This document shows, one piece after another, positions 31,522-40,918 of a DNA stretch of 64,000 nucleotides. The stretch's first letter is position 1; each line of letters opens with the position of its first letter. The position numbers were made by a program, and so were the translations under genes. The stretch is from Marifrigoribacter sp047730175. Its GTDB lineage: Bacteria > Bacteroidota > Bacteroidia > Flavobacteriales > Flavobacteriaceae. The stretch spans positions 496,001 through 560,000 of the forward strand of contig NZ_CP159833.1 of the NCBI RefSeq assembly GCF_047730175.1, in the 5' to 3' direction. Under the pieces are notes generated by a model. That model did no database searches and was not told where the DNA came from. It was given only the letters and a program-made list of their open reading frames with translations.

Positions 31522-33582
31522 ATGAAAATTAAATCTTATCTATTACTGTTTTTCGCCTTTTATTCTTTTTCTGTGTTTTCACAAGATATGCAAGAAGGGT
31601 ATACTTATTTAGAAACTGGGGAATACCTGCAAGCTGAAACTTTTTTTAAAACTATATTAGAAGGACAACCAGATAATAAGACTGCACGATTGTGTTATGG
31701 CCGGGCTATTGGACTAAACGGAAAATCAGAGGACGCTAAGGCGCTCTTTATCGATTTGTTAAAAGATTACCCTTCAGATTTTGAAGTGAAATTAAATTAT
31801 GGAGAAGCTTTATTATGGAATAGTAACTTCCTAAAAGCCAAAACCTATTTTAAAGGATTGGTAGAGGAAGATCCTAAAAGTTTTCCTGCTTTATTAGGTT
31901 ATGCAAACACACTGTCTAATTTAAAAGAATATGAAGTCGCTTTACTTTATATAAACAAAGCGTTAGGCGTTTTACCAGGAAATGCAAATGCATTAAACTC
32001 TAAAAAGTACATGTATTTAGGTTATGCCTACCAAAAACAACAAGCCCAACAGTATGATGAAGCTGAGGCTTTGTTAAAGGAGAACCTAACCCTTTTTAAT
32101 AATGATAAAGACACCTTATTAAACTTAGCAAACTTGTATTTAATTGCCAATCGATTAGAAGATGCCAAAGCAACTTATAATTTGTTAGCAGAAAATCTTG
32201 ACAATAAAGTAACAGCTTTAAATGGCTTAGCATTAGTATTACACCTAAATGGCAAGGATAAAAAGGCTTTAATTATAAGTCAAAAAGCGTATGATAGCAT
32301 ACCTATTCTAAAAAAATCATCAGATATAAAACAAACACAAGAGCGTTACATACAAGCATTAATATGGAATAAAAAATATAAACAGTCTGAAGAGTTAATA
32401 GATGCTTTAATAAAAGAACAACCAAATAAAAATTGGATTTTAGCTTTAGAGGCAACTTTAAATATTTACAAAAGTAATTTTAAAAATAGCCTAAAAGATT
32501 ACAATCGAGTTTTAGTAAATGATAGCACCTCTTTTGATGGTAACTTAGGAAAAGCAAATGCCTTAAAAGCCTTAGGACATTATGATAATGCCTATAAATC
32601 TGCCGAAAAAACATTGTCCTTTTACGACAACCAAAAAGATGCATTAAACTTTATAAAAAACCTCAACACCTCCTTTACACCATTTCACGAAATTAAAGCT
32701 TCGTATACCTTTGATAATGGAGATAACAAAGCATTTGCTATTAATAATATGGTAGAAATTCCATTCTCAACTAAACTTAAATTATTAGGAAGCTATCATT
32801 ACAGAACCACAGAGAATAATGTTACTAATAACAATGCTACTTCAAACAATATTAATAGCGGAATATCATATCAAATTTTGCCAAACGCAACTTTAAAAGG
32901 TACAGCAGGAATTATTTCTGTAAACTCTAAAAATAATAAGTATAATCAACTTTTAGCTAATCTTTCTCTTAACATAAAGCCATTTAAATTACAAACATTA
33001 GATTTAAATTATAAACGTGAAGTTCAAAATTTTAATGCTGAATTATTAGACCGAGAAATTGTAATGAATAACTTTTTTGTAAATTATAATATAAGTACTA
33101 ATTTTAAATTAGGTTGGTTTACACAGTACTATTTTACTTCACAAAATGATGACAATATTAGAAACCTGTTTTTCACTTCTTTGTATTACAATATATTAAG
33201 TAAACCAAGTTTGAAAGCAGGATTAAATTATCAATACATCACATTTAAAAATCAAGTTCCAACTATTTATTTTAGTCCAGAAAAATTTAATGCAGGTGAG
33301 GTCTTTATTAACTTAATTAAAGATGAAGTAATAACTAAACCTAAGGAATGGTTTTATGAGTTAACTGCTGCTTTTGGATTGCAGTATATAGAAGATTACA
33401 ATAGTCAAAGCACCTATAGAATTCAGGGTAAAGTAGGGTATAAATTTTCAGATCGTTGTTTAGCAAACCTATATGGAACGAATAGTAATATTGCGTCAGC
33501 AACAGCCGCCGGTTTTACATTTGCAGAAATTGGGTTTCGATTCAAATGGTATTTATTTAAAAAGCCCGTTTTTAGAAAGTAG
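31522..33582 (+). CDS. TPR-repeat protein with C-terminal outer-membrane barrel
   Basis: 686 residues. A signal peptide (MKIKSYLLLFFAFYSFSVFSQ) is followed by about ten TPR helical pairs (residues 25-385; for example AETFFKTILEGQPDNKTARLCYGRAIG, LLGYANTLSNLKEYEVALLYINKA). From about 395 the sequence is alternating beta strands ending FRFKWYLFKKPVFRK, a YaiO-type barrel ending in an aromatic motif. The layout is like PelB, AlgK/AlgE and BcsC: TPR scaffold in the periplasm plus an export pore. It is thus the probable secretion pore of the exopolysaccharide locus. Confidence 0.82.
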   Translation: MKIKSYLLLFFAFYSFSVFSQDMQEGYTYLETGEYLQAETFFKTILEGQPDNKTARLCYGRAIGLNGKSEDAKALFIDLLKDYPSDFEVKLNYGEALLWNSNFLKAKTYFKGLVEEDPKSFPALLGYANTLSNLKEYEVALLYINKALGVLPGNANALNSKKYMYLGYAYQKQQAQQYDEAEALLKENLTLFNNDKDTLLNLANLYLIANRLEDAKATYNLLAENLDNKVTALNGLALVLHLNGKDKKALIISQKAYDSIPILKKSSDIKQTQERYIQALIWNKKYKQSEELIDALIKEQPNKNWILALEATLNIYKSNFKNSLKDYNRVLVNDSTSFDGNLGKANALKALGHYDNAYKSAEKTLSFYDNQKDALNFIKNLNTSFTPFHEIKASYTFDNGDNKAFAINNMVEIPFSTKLKLLGSYHYRTTENNVTNNNATSNNINSGISYQILPNATLKGTAGIISVNSKNNKYNQLLANLSLNIKPFKLQTLDLNYKREVQNFNAELLDREIVMNNFFVNYNISTNFKLGWFTQYYFTSQNDDNIRNLFFTSLYYNILSKPSLKAGLNYQYITFKNQVPTIYFSPEKFNAGEVFINLIKDEVITKPKEWFYELTAAFGLQYIEDYNSQSTYRIQGKVGYKFSDRCLANLYGTNSNIASATAAGFTFAEIGFRFKWYLFKKPVFRK

Positions 33583-33762
33583 ATTAACTTGTATCCAAAA
33601 ATTACTTAGTCAAATTTGCACTCAAACAATTTGAAATAAGATTGTAGAAACTTCAATAATTAAATGGGGTATAAACACCTAATACCCGACAGTTTAAAAA
33701 CTATCGTTGTTTAGTTAATTATAATAACTAAACCTTTTACATTTTAAATTCTAATAAAAAAC

Positions 33763-33792
33763 AAAAGGCAAAAGATTTCTCTTTTGCCTTTC
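33763..33792 (-). terminator. Terminator downstream of the DUF3494/T9SS gene
   Basis: Stem AAAGGCAAAAGA / TCTTTTGCCTTT; read on the minus strand it is followed by TTTTTTATT. It may serve both strands. Confidence 0.7.
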
Positions 33793-33811
33793 TCCCTCAC
33801 AATAAAATCAT

Positions 33812-36800
33812 TTACTTAACTATTAACTTCAAGGGATGGTAATTAGTTATTGAGTTTTTTATCACACAGAAATATAAACCAGTCTTTAAATTTTGTCTAT
33901 TAAGTATTAATTGGTTTTCACCTACAGTAGTTTGAAAATTGTTTTGCAACACTAATTTACCTAATTGATCATATACTAAAAATACGATATTTTCAGATTG
34001 ATTTGAAGTAAAATGAATATTAGTATTCGATTTCATTGGATTTGGTACGGCATATAATTTATTAAAATCATTAGTAGTAGTGACTTCATTATTTTCTACT
34101 GAAAATCTAATATCTTCTATGGTCATTTCTTTTGTAACCAATTCTCCATTTTCAGAAATCATAGTAAACACAATAGTAACTAAATCATCTAATACTAATT
34201 CAGGTCCTAGTGGAGAATGAAAATTTGAAAAAGAAATATGGAAATCTTGAATTTCATCAGTTAATTCAATCGTAGCTTTATACTGATCTTCCCAATTAAG
34301 GATACTCTTTTTAACAAATGTTATTTGTAAGCTCCCTGTCCCTTTTGCATTTAGTTTAAGACTATTAAAATCTGATAAATTGACTGGATTAAATCTAGGT
34401 GTTAATGCTCTGTATACTGCAACATATTCACTTGTTATTGCTGTTATAGATACATTTCTTTCAACTGGAAACTCATCAGTTTCAAAAATGGTTTCATTAG
34501 GTTCAATTACAAAAGTATTAATATTCGAACTTAAAGCAGAGTCATCATATCCCCAGGGTCCATCAGACATAAATAAATCATCTGGTGTAGCTAAACCATC
34601 ACTAATTCTAAAACCAATGTCAAATAAATTTCCTGTCGGCAACTCTAAATCGATTATATAATCTTCATTTAAATTAATTGTAGAAGCTATATTTTCAATT
34701 CCACTTGTTTCAGTTTTTCTAAATCCAGCCTCAAAAGAAATTGTTTCAGTTGCATTAGTATTAACAATTTGCAACTTTAACTTTCCATTAAAATACCTTC
34801 CTTTTCTAACAAAAACGGTTGGAGGACTTGAAGTATTATAATCAGAAATTGGTTTTTCAATATCTAATAAATTAAGAACCTCTTCTCCTAATAATAATAA
34901 ATCATCTATTGAATTTGACCAAATTTGAAAATTATAAAAGGTAACGTCTTCTTCATATTGGTCTATATTCCAATGACTTTCAATAGAAAAATTTTCCTCG
35001 ATATTTGTACTTTTTGCCGAAAGGCTTAACACAAACTCAATAGAATTATTTGTGTTTCTAATGATAGATTTAATAAAACTATATCCATTTATTTCTATAG
35101 TCGAAACAGAAATTAGTTCGGCTCCTAATAATCGATCACAAATATATTTTGTATGTTCATAAACACCATCTTCAGTTTTTAAAGCTAAAATAGAAGCTAT
35201 AGATTCTTCATTTTTAATATAATCAACAGAATATACGTCTACTGCATTAGTGATTCCTAATAAATCTATAGGAGTGGAATCGATAACATAATCTTCATTA
35301 ATAACTGCGAGCGGAATGAAGTTTTCCAATTGAAAATTTGAATTTGGACTTCTTTGCGCATAATTTGATGGTTTTGTGACTCTTCTAGCAACACCTCTAT
35401 CAAATCTATAATTAATTTTTGCTCGATTATAATTTCTTTGACTAACTTTATTAGACAGTCGATTGTTACTTTCTAAACCTCCATCATTACCTCCAGAAGT
35501 ATTTGAGGTTATGGGGCAACTCCCAATCCCTGAGCAGGCCGGGTCATCGCAATCAATTAAACCATCACCATCATCATCGATACCATTATCCCAAATTTCT
35601 TGAGCAACAGTAGCTGTTGGACAACGCGCTCCATCGCTACTTGAACTTGAATCTCCATATGCAAATAGGTTAGAATCAATAGTGCTGGAACCATCTAGGT
35701 CTTGAACACTTTGTATGACAAATATAGTCCCTATTTCACTTGCTGAGACGTAAAAACGACCATCTACATCAAAATAAACTGCATCATAGGTATAGGTTAA
35801 TCCTGATAAGATGGGTACTTCACCTATCGTTTCCACGTTTCCGTTTGAAGGATCAATGCGGTATAAAATATTTGAGTTTTTTTCTACTGCATATAAATTT
35901 CCATCAACAGTATTAAAAGCCCAATCGTCTATACTTAAGTTTTGAGATAAATTTTCTGTTGATTGGTGTTGAGCGAAATTTACTGAATTAGGATCAACGT
36001 CTATTTTATAATATGTAGTACCTGCTTCTTTTAAATAATAGACACCATCTGTACTTACATCTCCAATAGTTCTATCACTACTTGCTAATTCATCTATATA
36101 GAAATTAATTGTGTTGAAATTTTTACCAATACGTACTATCGTTTTTTCTGGTGAACTTAAAGACCCCCAAATATATCCGTCTGTTGGATTGTATCCTGTT
36201 GCATTTATGTTTCCTGTAGTAATATCTGTTGCAGTTTCATAAGAATTTCCTGATGCTAAATCTAAAGCATATACATCGTTGTCCTGAAATAGATAAGCAC
36301 TTAAATCGCAATTAAAGGGAGTATTATATGATGGAATTGTCGCAACGGTTCCACTAATTGCGATCGCGCCAATAGTAGCATAAAATCTTCCATCTAGATT
36401 TCCGCCGGCTCCCAATGAAACTGCTCCTGGATACCCTATAAACGTACCAGCTACAGTAGCATTTGCTCCCAAACCTATTTCGCCAACGGCAATCCAAAAA
36501 ACATTTTCTGACGAGGCACCATTAACCAAAATAATTTCTGAGCCAGCAACTGAAGAAAGCGCTCCTCCAATTTTAAAAACAAACATAGCATCAGGATCTC
36601 CCTGTGCGTCTAAAATTAGCGTCCCAATAATAGAGGTAGCTGCTCCAGTAGAATAAACGCCTGGATAAATAGTCTCCCCAGCTACATCTCCAAAAATCGT
36701 ACTATGATCTCCTATTGTTACTGGTGTATTTTGAATTTGAACGCACGCCGCTGCTAAATCAATAGCGGCTTGTGCAGTAATTGAATTGGCATTTTCTATA

Positions 36801-37015
36801 GTTCCGTTTAAAACTGTAGGTGCTCCAAAACCAGATATCGCCCCTACATTAGCTCCAACATCACCAGTAATTGTAGAAGTTCCGGTATTGGCAACTGCTC
36901 CAGATCCTGAAAACAGTATAAAATTAGCTGCCGTACCAAAATAAAAATCTGTATTTTGAGCTGCCGTATTAAAACTACAGGCGATGATAACGATTGAGAA
37001 AATTATTTTTTTCAT
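33812..37015 (-). CDS. DUF3494 (ice-binding-like) multidomain protein with T9SS tail
   Basis: 1067 residues from Met at 37015 (signal peptide MKKIIFSIVIIACSFNTAAQ). Residues about 25-235 form the DUF3494 ice-binding-like beta-solenoid in canonical order: ANFILFSGSGAVANTG, STITGDVGANVG, then GDPDAMFVFKIGGALSS, NVFWIAVGEIGLGANATVAG. Residues 240-480 look like a DUF6923/beta-propeller domain. At about 488 there is a short EF-like EIWDNGIDDDGDGLIDCDDP repeat, then beta domains and a type A T9SS tail (AVPNPMKSNTNIHF ... LKTGLYFCVIK). The protein is thus a cell-surface or released adhesin-like or ice-binding-like protein. Ice binding itself is not shown. Confidence 0.9.
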   Translation of the reverse strand: MKKIIFSIVIIACSFNTAAQNTDFYFGTAANFILFSGSGAVANTGTSTITGDVGANVGAISGFGAPTVLNGTIENANSITAQAAIDLAAACVQIQNTPVTIGDHSTIFGDVAGETIYPGVYSTGAATSIIGTLILDAQGDPDAMFVFKIGGALSSVAGSEIILVNGASSENVFWIAVGEIGLGANATVAGTFIGYPGAVSLGAGGNLDGRFYATIGAIAISGTVATIPSYNTPFNCDLSAYLFQDNDVYALDLASGNSYETATDITTGNINATGYNPTDGYIWGSLSSPEKTIVRIGKNFNTINFYIDELASSDRTIGDVSTDGVYYLKEAGTTYYKIDVDPNSVNFAQHQSTENLSQNLSIDDWAFNTVDGNLYAVEKNSNILYRIDPSNGNVETIGEVPILSGLTYTYDAVYFDVDGRFYVSASEIGTIFVIQSVQDLDGSSTIDSNLFAYGDSSSSSDGARCPTATVAQEIWDNGIDDDGDGLIDCDDPACSGIGSCPITSNTSGGNDGGLESNNRLSNKVSQRNYNRAKINYRFDRGVARRVTKPSNYAQRSPNSNFQLENFIPLAVINEDYVIDSTPIDLLGITNAVDVYSVDYIKNEESIASILALKTEDGVYEHTKYICDRLLGAELISVSTIEINGYSFIKSIIRNTNNSIEFVLSLSAKSTNIEENFSIESHWNIDQYEEDVTFYNFQIWSNSIDDLLLLGEEVLNLLDIEKPISDYNTSSPPTVFVRKGRYFNGKLKLQIVNTNATETISFEAGFRKTETSGIENIASTINLNEDYIIDLELPTGNLFDIGFRISDGLATPDDLFMSDGPWGYDDSALSSNINTFVIEPNETIFETDEFPVERNVSITAITSEYVAVYRALTPRFNPVNLSDFNSLKLNAKGTGSLQITFVKKSILNWEDQYKATIELTDEIQDFHISFSNFHSPLGPELVLDDLVTIVFTMISENGELVTKEMTIEDIRFSVENNEVTTTNDFNKLYAVPNPMKSNTNIHFTSNQSENIVFLVYDQLGKLVLQNNFQTTVGENQLILNRQNLKTGLYFCVIKNSITNYHPLKLIVK

Positions 37016-37185
37016 GGTTTTTATTTTCAACATATGTTAAAATTAAAAATCTTTAGGCTAACTTATTTTAAAATTCGATAAGTGTAATTATTTGTTAGTT
37101 AGAAGGGTAGTTATTGTAGACGAATAACATTTATAATAAATTAAGTCGCTTCATTAACACTTAGTATACCTATCAAACTACAATT
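37016..37185. promoter_or_regulatory. Promoter region of the DUF3494/T9SS gene with TAGACGAATAA motif
   Basis: TAGACGAATAA at 37117-37127 lies 100 bp before the start codon. It sits within a longer inverted pattern GTTATTCGTCTACAATAAC (minus strand). A related block (GATTCGTCTG ... AATAAC) precedes the second DUF3494 gene. Confidence 0.3.
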
Positions 37186-37460
37186 TTGACCTGTCCTGAA
37201 ATATATACACTAAACAACAAGCATCTTTATAAAAATAACAGAGTAACCAGGTGTTACAACGAACCTTTCAAATTAAAAATTTTAGCCGAACTTAGTATAG
37301 GAAAATATACTAAGAGTCAATTAGGAAAAACTATAGTATTGCTCCAACAACCATTAATGAATGGATTATAAAGCAAGAATGTAAAGTCTATAGGAATACT
37401 AAAATCTGTTAGAAACCAAAGATAAAGTTACTATAAATATAGGTCTATTTAACATCAAGA
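37186..37460 (+). pseudogene. Decayed IS3-family transposase (OrfA-like) fragment
   Basis: The frame from 37186 reads VTRCYNEPFKLKILAEL and IGKYTKSQLGK, then a 1-nt frameshift, after which another frame reads YSIAPTTINEWI and, past a stop, ETKDKVTI. Combined, this is the helix-turn-helix N-terminus of an IS3/IS150-type transposase OrfA (YNEPFKLK ... LYGI-x-x-x-TI-x-x-W). Multiple stops and frameshifts make it non-functional. The rest of the ~240-bp gap up to 37702 shows no gene. Confidence 0.75.
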
Positions 37461-37702
37461 AGTTCCCACTCGGCTATGCTAAACTGCTATCCATCGAAAT
37501 ATATACTAGAAGGACTCTTATGGAAGTAAGTTTATACTACAAGTTTAATTTTGGTGAATTCATAGACAATTAATCTTTGTCATTGCTTAGGTCTTTTGTT
37601 TAAAGTTAGGTTAAAAAAAATGAGTTATAACAGTGCGAGCGATAAGTAAATGAACAGCTAAAAACAAAAGCGCACTAGACTTAATTTAAAAATCATGAAA
37701 CT

Positions 37703-40700
37703 ATGAGTAAACCTTCGTATAAAGAATTGGAAAAGGAGCTCATTGCATTAAAAAAAAATGCCCTTGGAGCTTCACAAGAACTACTATATAAAAAGTTCTT
37801 TGATAATATGGCAGACATGGTTGATGTTATAGAACTAATTTATGACAAGAATGGACAACCCATCGATTTCTATATTAGGGTAATAAATATTGCTTTCGCA
37901 AATTTTTTTGGCAAAACCCAAGAACAATTAATAAATAAAAAAATATCATCAATTATTGATGTTATAGAAGACCATTGGTTCACTTCTTTTGCTAGTGTTG
38001 ATAGGACAGGAGAAGAAATTAGGTTTAAGAGTTATGGCGCAGCATATGATAAGTTTTATCACGTTACCGCATGGAAATTTTCCGAAAATAGAGTTGGTAT
38101 TTCCATGACAGACATTACTGAAACTGAAAAGGCTAAAATTAAATTAAAAAAAAATCTTGAAAAAGAAAAAAAAGTACGAACTAAAACTGAGGGTTTACTT
38201 AAAGAAAAGAGAGTCGAATTACATGAAACTATTTATAATTTAAATAGTGCTAATGAAGAACTTTCTTCTCAAAACGTTTTGAAGGATAAGCGAACAAATG
38301 AGTTGGCCGCTGTTAAAGTTGAATTGGAACAACAAAATAGTTGTTTAAATAAAGCGGCTATTGTTTCTGAAACTGATGCTGACTTTAATATTACATTGGT
38401 CAACGACAACTTTTGTGAACTTTACGGATACCATAGAGAAGAATTAATAGGTAAAAATCACAGAATATTAAAGAGCGGAAAACAGCCTGACGCCTTTTTT
38501 ACTGATATGATCTCAACTATTCGTTCTGGGAAAGTGTTTAAAGGTAAAGTGTTGAATAAGAAAAAAGGAGGACAACTCTATTGGATGGACATAACCATTA
38601 TGCCTTTTAAAGATCTAAATGGGAAAATAATTAAACATGTCGCTATTATGTTTAATATCAACGCCCAAACTGCACAAAAAGAAGTCCTCTTAAAACAAGC
38701 AGATGAACTAGCAACTGCTAATACCGAACTTGCCGTTCATAATAAAGATAAAGATCACAGGGCAGATGATTTATTTCTAGCCAACAAAGAGAAACAAAAA
38801 CGAGCAGACGAATTAGCCATTGCAAATAAAGAACTTGCTTTCCAGAACAGTGAAAAACAAAAACGAGCAGATGAATTAGCCATTGCAAATAAAGAACTTA
38901 CCTTTCAAAACGACGAAAAACAAAAACGAGCAGACGAATTAGCGATCGCTAATACCGAACTTGCCTTTCAAAACGACGAAAAACAAAAACGAGCAGATGA
39001 ATTAGCCATTGCTAATACCGAACTTGCTTTTCAAAATGACGAAAAACAAAAACGAGCAGACGAATTAGCCATTGCAAATAAAGAACTTGCTTTTCAAAAT
39101 GACGAAAAACAAAAACGAGCAGACGAATTAGCGATCGCTAATACCGAACTTACCTTTCAAAACGACGAAAAACAAAAACGAGCAGATGAATTAGCGGTCG
39201 CTAATACCGAACTTGCCTTTCAGAATAAAGAGAAAGATAACAGGGCAGATGAGTTAATTCTAGCCAACAAAGAGAAAGGAAAACGAGCAGATGAATTAGT
39301 CCTGGCTAATAAAGAGAAAGAAAAACGTGCAAATGAATTAATCCTTGCTAACAAAGAACTTGTCTTTCAAACTGAACTTGATGTTTACCGTTCTGAAATG
39401 GAAAATGTAGCGCATGATTTAACATTATTAATTGATACTGCTAATGCTCCTATTTTTGGTATTGATAATAAAGGACTTGTTAACGAGTGGAACCAGACTT
39501 CTGAAAGTATTACTGGATTTACAAAAGACGAAGTATTAGGAAAAGATCTGGTACAAACCTACATCACCGAGGATTACAGAGAGTCGGTAAAAAAAGTATT
39601 GGACGATGCTTTGCTTGGTAAAGAAACTGCCAATTATGAATTTCCGCTATTTTCCAAAGATGGACAGCGTGTAATGGTATTACTAAATTCAAGTACACGT
39701 CGTGATGCTAAAGGGGAAATCACGGGTGTATTAGGTGTGGGTCAGGATATTTCGGAAATAGATAAACTACGAACGGCATCAGAATCCATTGCCAAAGAGT
39801 TAAGGCAGTTTATTGAAACCGCAAACGCTCCTATTTTTGGTATCGACAGTAAAGGACTTGTTAACGAGTGGAACCAGGCTTCTGAAAAAATTACTGGATT
39901 TACAAAAGATGAAGTTTTAGAAAAAGGTTTGGTGCAAACCTATATCACCGAAGATTTCAGAGAGTCGGTAAAAAAAGTATTGGATGATGCTTTGCTTGGT
40001 CAAGAAACTGCCAACTATGAATTTCCGCTATTCACAAAAAATGGAAAGCGTGTAATGGTGTTATTAAATTCAAGTACCCGACGTGACATCAATGGGGAAA
40101 TTATTGGGGTATTAGGAGTAGGACAAGATATCACTGAGTTGGCTGGTTATCGTAACGAGTTAGAATTGAAGGTAAATGAAAGAACCTTAAAATTAAACCA
40201 AGCATTAGAAAAGCAAAAAGAATTAAACGAATTAAAGTCGAGATTCGTTTCAACGGCATCTCATGAATTTAGAACTCCGTTATCATCAATTAATTTTGCT
40301 GCAGGCTCTATTAAAAAATACTGGGCTAAAATGGAGCCAATTATCATACAAAAAAAACTAGACAAAATAGAAGATCAGGTTTTGCATATGACAAAACTAT
40401 TAGACGATATTTTAATTGTTGGTAAGGCTGAAGCAGGTAAAATTATACAAACCCCTGTAAAAATAAATCTTGGAGACTTTATACATGAAATAATTGAAGA
40501 AGTCTCTAGTGCCATTAAAAAATCACACGATATAGCACTAATTGATACCGAAAATCTAAAAACCACTGATATTCTTATTGATGAAAAATTGGGCAGAAAT
40601 ATTTTTATCAATCTAATTGGTAACGCTGTAAAGTATTCTCCAAATTCTAAAAATATTACTGTTGCATTGTCCTCCGAAAAAGAGTACACCGTTATTACGA

Positions 40701-40918
40701 TAACAGATTATGGAATAGGAATTTCCAAATCAGAGCTTAAAAATATTTTTAAGCCTTTTTCTCGAGGAAAAAACGTTGATTTAATTCAGGGAACAGGTCT
40801 TGGTTTAACAATTGCAAAAGACGCAATAGATATAATGGGAGGACAAATAATTGTCAATAGTGCTATTGGAAATGGAACATCCTTTATTGTAAAACTTTTA
40901 AATAAGCAACATGTATAA
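37703..40918 (+). CDS. Multi-PAS histidine kinase with KRADEL repeats
   Basis: 1071 residues, no membrane helices, so a cytosolic sensor kinase. Order: PAS-like domain (about 25-150), coiled coil, PAS (about 220-325, CELYGYHREELIGKNHRIL), tandem repeat region 363-558, two nearly identical PAS domains 127 residues apart (NAPIFGID ... EWNQ), a HisKA helix with phospho-acceptor His in STASHEFRTPLSS, and a HATPase (NLIGNAVKYSPNS, DYGIGIS, GTGLGLTIAKD). It overlaps the next gene by 8 bp, so it is cotranscribed and likely works with that receiver-kinase. The stimulus is unknown. Confidence 0.92.
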   Translation: MSKPSYKELEKELIALKKNALGASQELLYKKFFDNMADMVDVIELIYDKNGQPIDFYIRVINIAFANFFGKTQEQLINKKISSIIDVIEDHWFTSFASVDRTGEEIRFKSYGAAYDKFYHVTAWKFSENRVGISMTDITETEKAKIKLKKNLEKEKKVRTKTEGLLKEKRVELHETIYNLNSANEELSSQNVLKDKRTNELAAVKVELEQQNSCLNKAAIVSETDADFNITLVNDNFCELYGYHREELIGKNHRILKSGKQPDAFFTDMISTIRSGKVFKGKVLNKKKGGQLYWMDITIMPFKDLNGKIIKHVAIMFNINAQTAQKEVLLKQADELATANTELAVHNKDKDHRADDLFLANKEKQKRADELAIANKELAFQNSEKQKRADELAIANKELTFQNDEKQKRADELAIANTELAFQNDEKQKRADELAIANTELAFQNDEKQKRADELAIANKELAFQNDEKQKRADELAIANTELTFQNDEKQKRADELAVANTELAFQNKEKDNRADELILANKEKGKRADELVLANKEKEKRANELILANKELVFQTELDVYRSEMENVAHDLTLLIDTANAPIFGIDNKGLVNEWNQTSESITGFTKDEVLGKDLVQTYITEDYRESVKKVLDDALLGKETANYEFPLFSKDGQRVMVLLNSSTRRDAKGEITGVLGVGQDISEIDKLRTASESIAKELRQFIETANAPIFGIDSKGLVNEWNQASEKITGFTKDEVLEKGLVQTYITEDFRESVKKVLDDALLGQETANYEFPLFTKNGKRVMVLLNSSTRRDINGEIIGVLGVGQDITELAGYRNELELKVNERTLKLNQALEKQKELNELKSRFVSTASHEFRTPLSSINFAAGSIKKYWAKMEPIIIQKKLDKIEDQVLHMTKLLDDILIVGKAEAGKIIQTPVKINLGDFIHEIIEEVSSAIKKSHDIALIDTENLKTTDILIDEKLGRNIFINLIGNAVKYSPNSKNITVALSSEKEYTVITITDYGIGISKSELKNIFKPFSRGKNVDLIQGTGLGLTIAKDAIDIMGGQIIVNSAIGNGTSFIVKLLNKQHV
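38789..39376 (+). repeat. In-frame 63-bp tandem repeat (21-residue KRADEL units)
   Basis: Seven units of 63 bp encode EKQKRADELAIANKELAFQND with Lys/Thr, Ala/Thr and Ser/Asp variants (38789-39229), followed by two 14-residue half-units and one further 21-residue unit. The heptad spacing suggests a long coiled-coil spacer between PAS domains. Unit number is likely to vary between strains. Confidence 0.92.

Noticed and set aside
21317..33582. Calling the locus a pel operon
   Set aside because: Only the roles match. There is no PelD/E/C-like gene, the flippase is Wzx-like and the hydrolase is GH5-like rather than PelA-like.
38789..39376. Repeat block in the kinase gene as CRISPR or mobile repeat
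   Set aside because: The units are in frame, encode a regular KRADEL coiled coil and lie wholly within a coding sequence.
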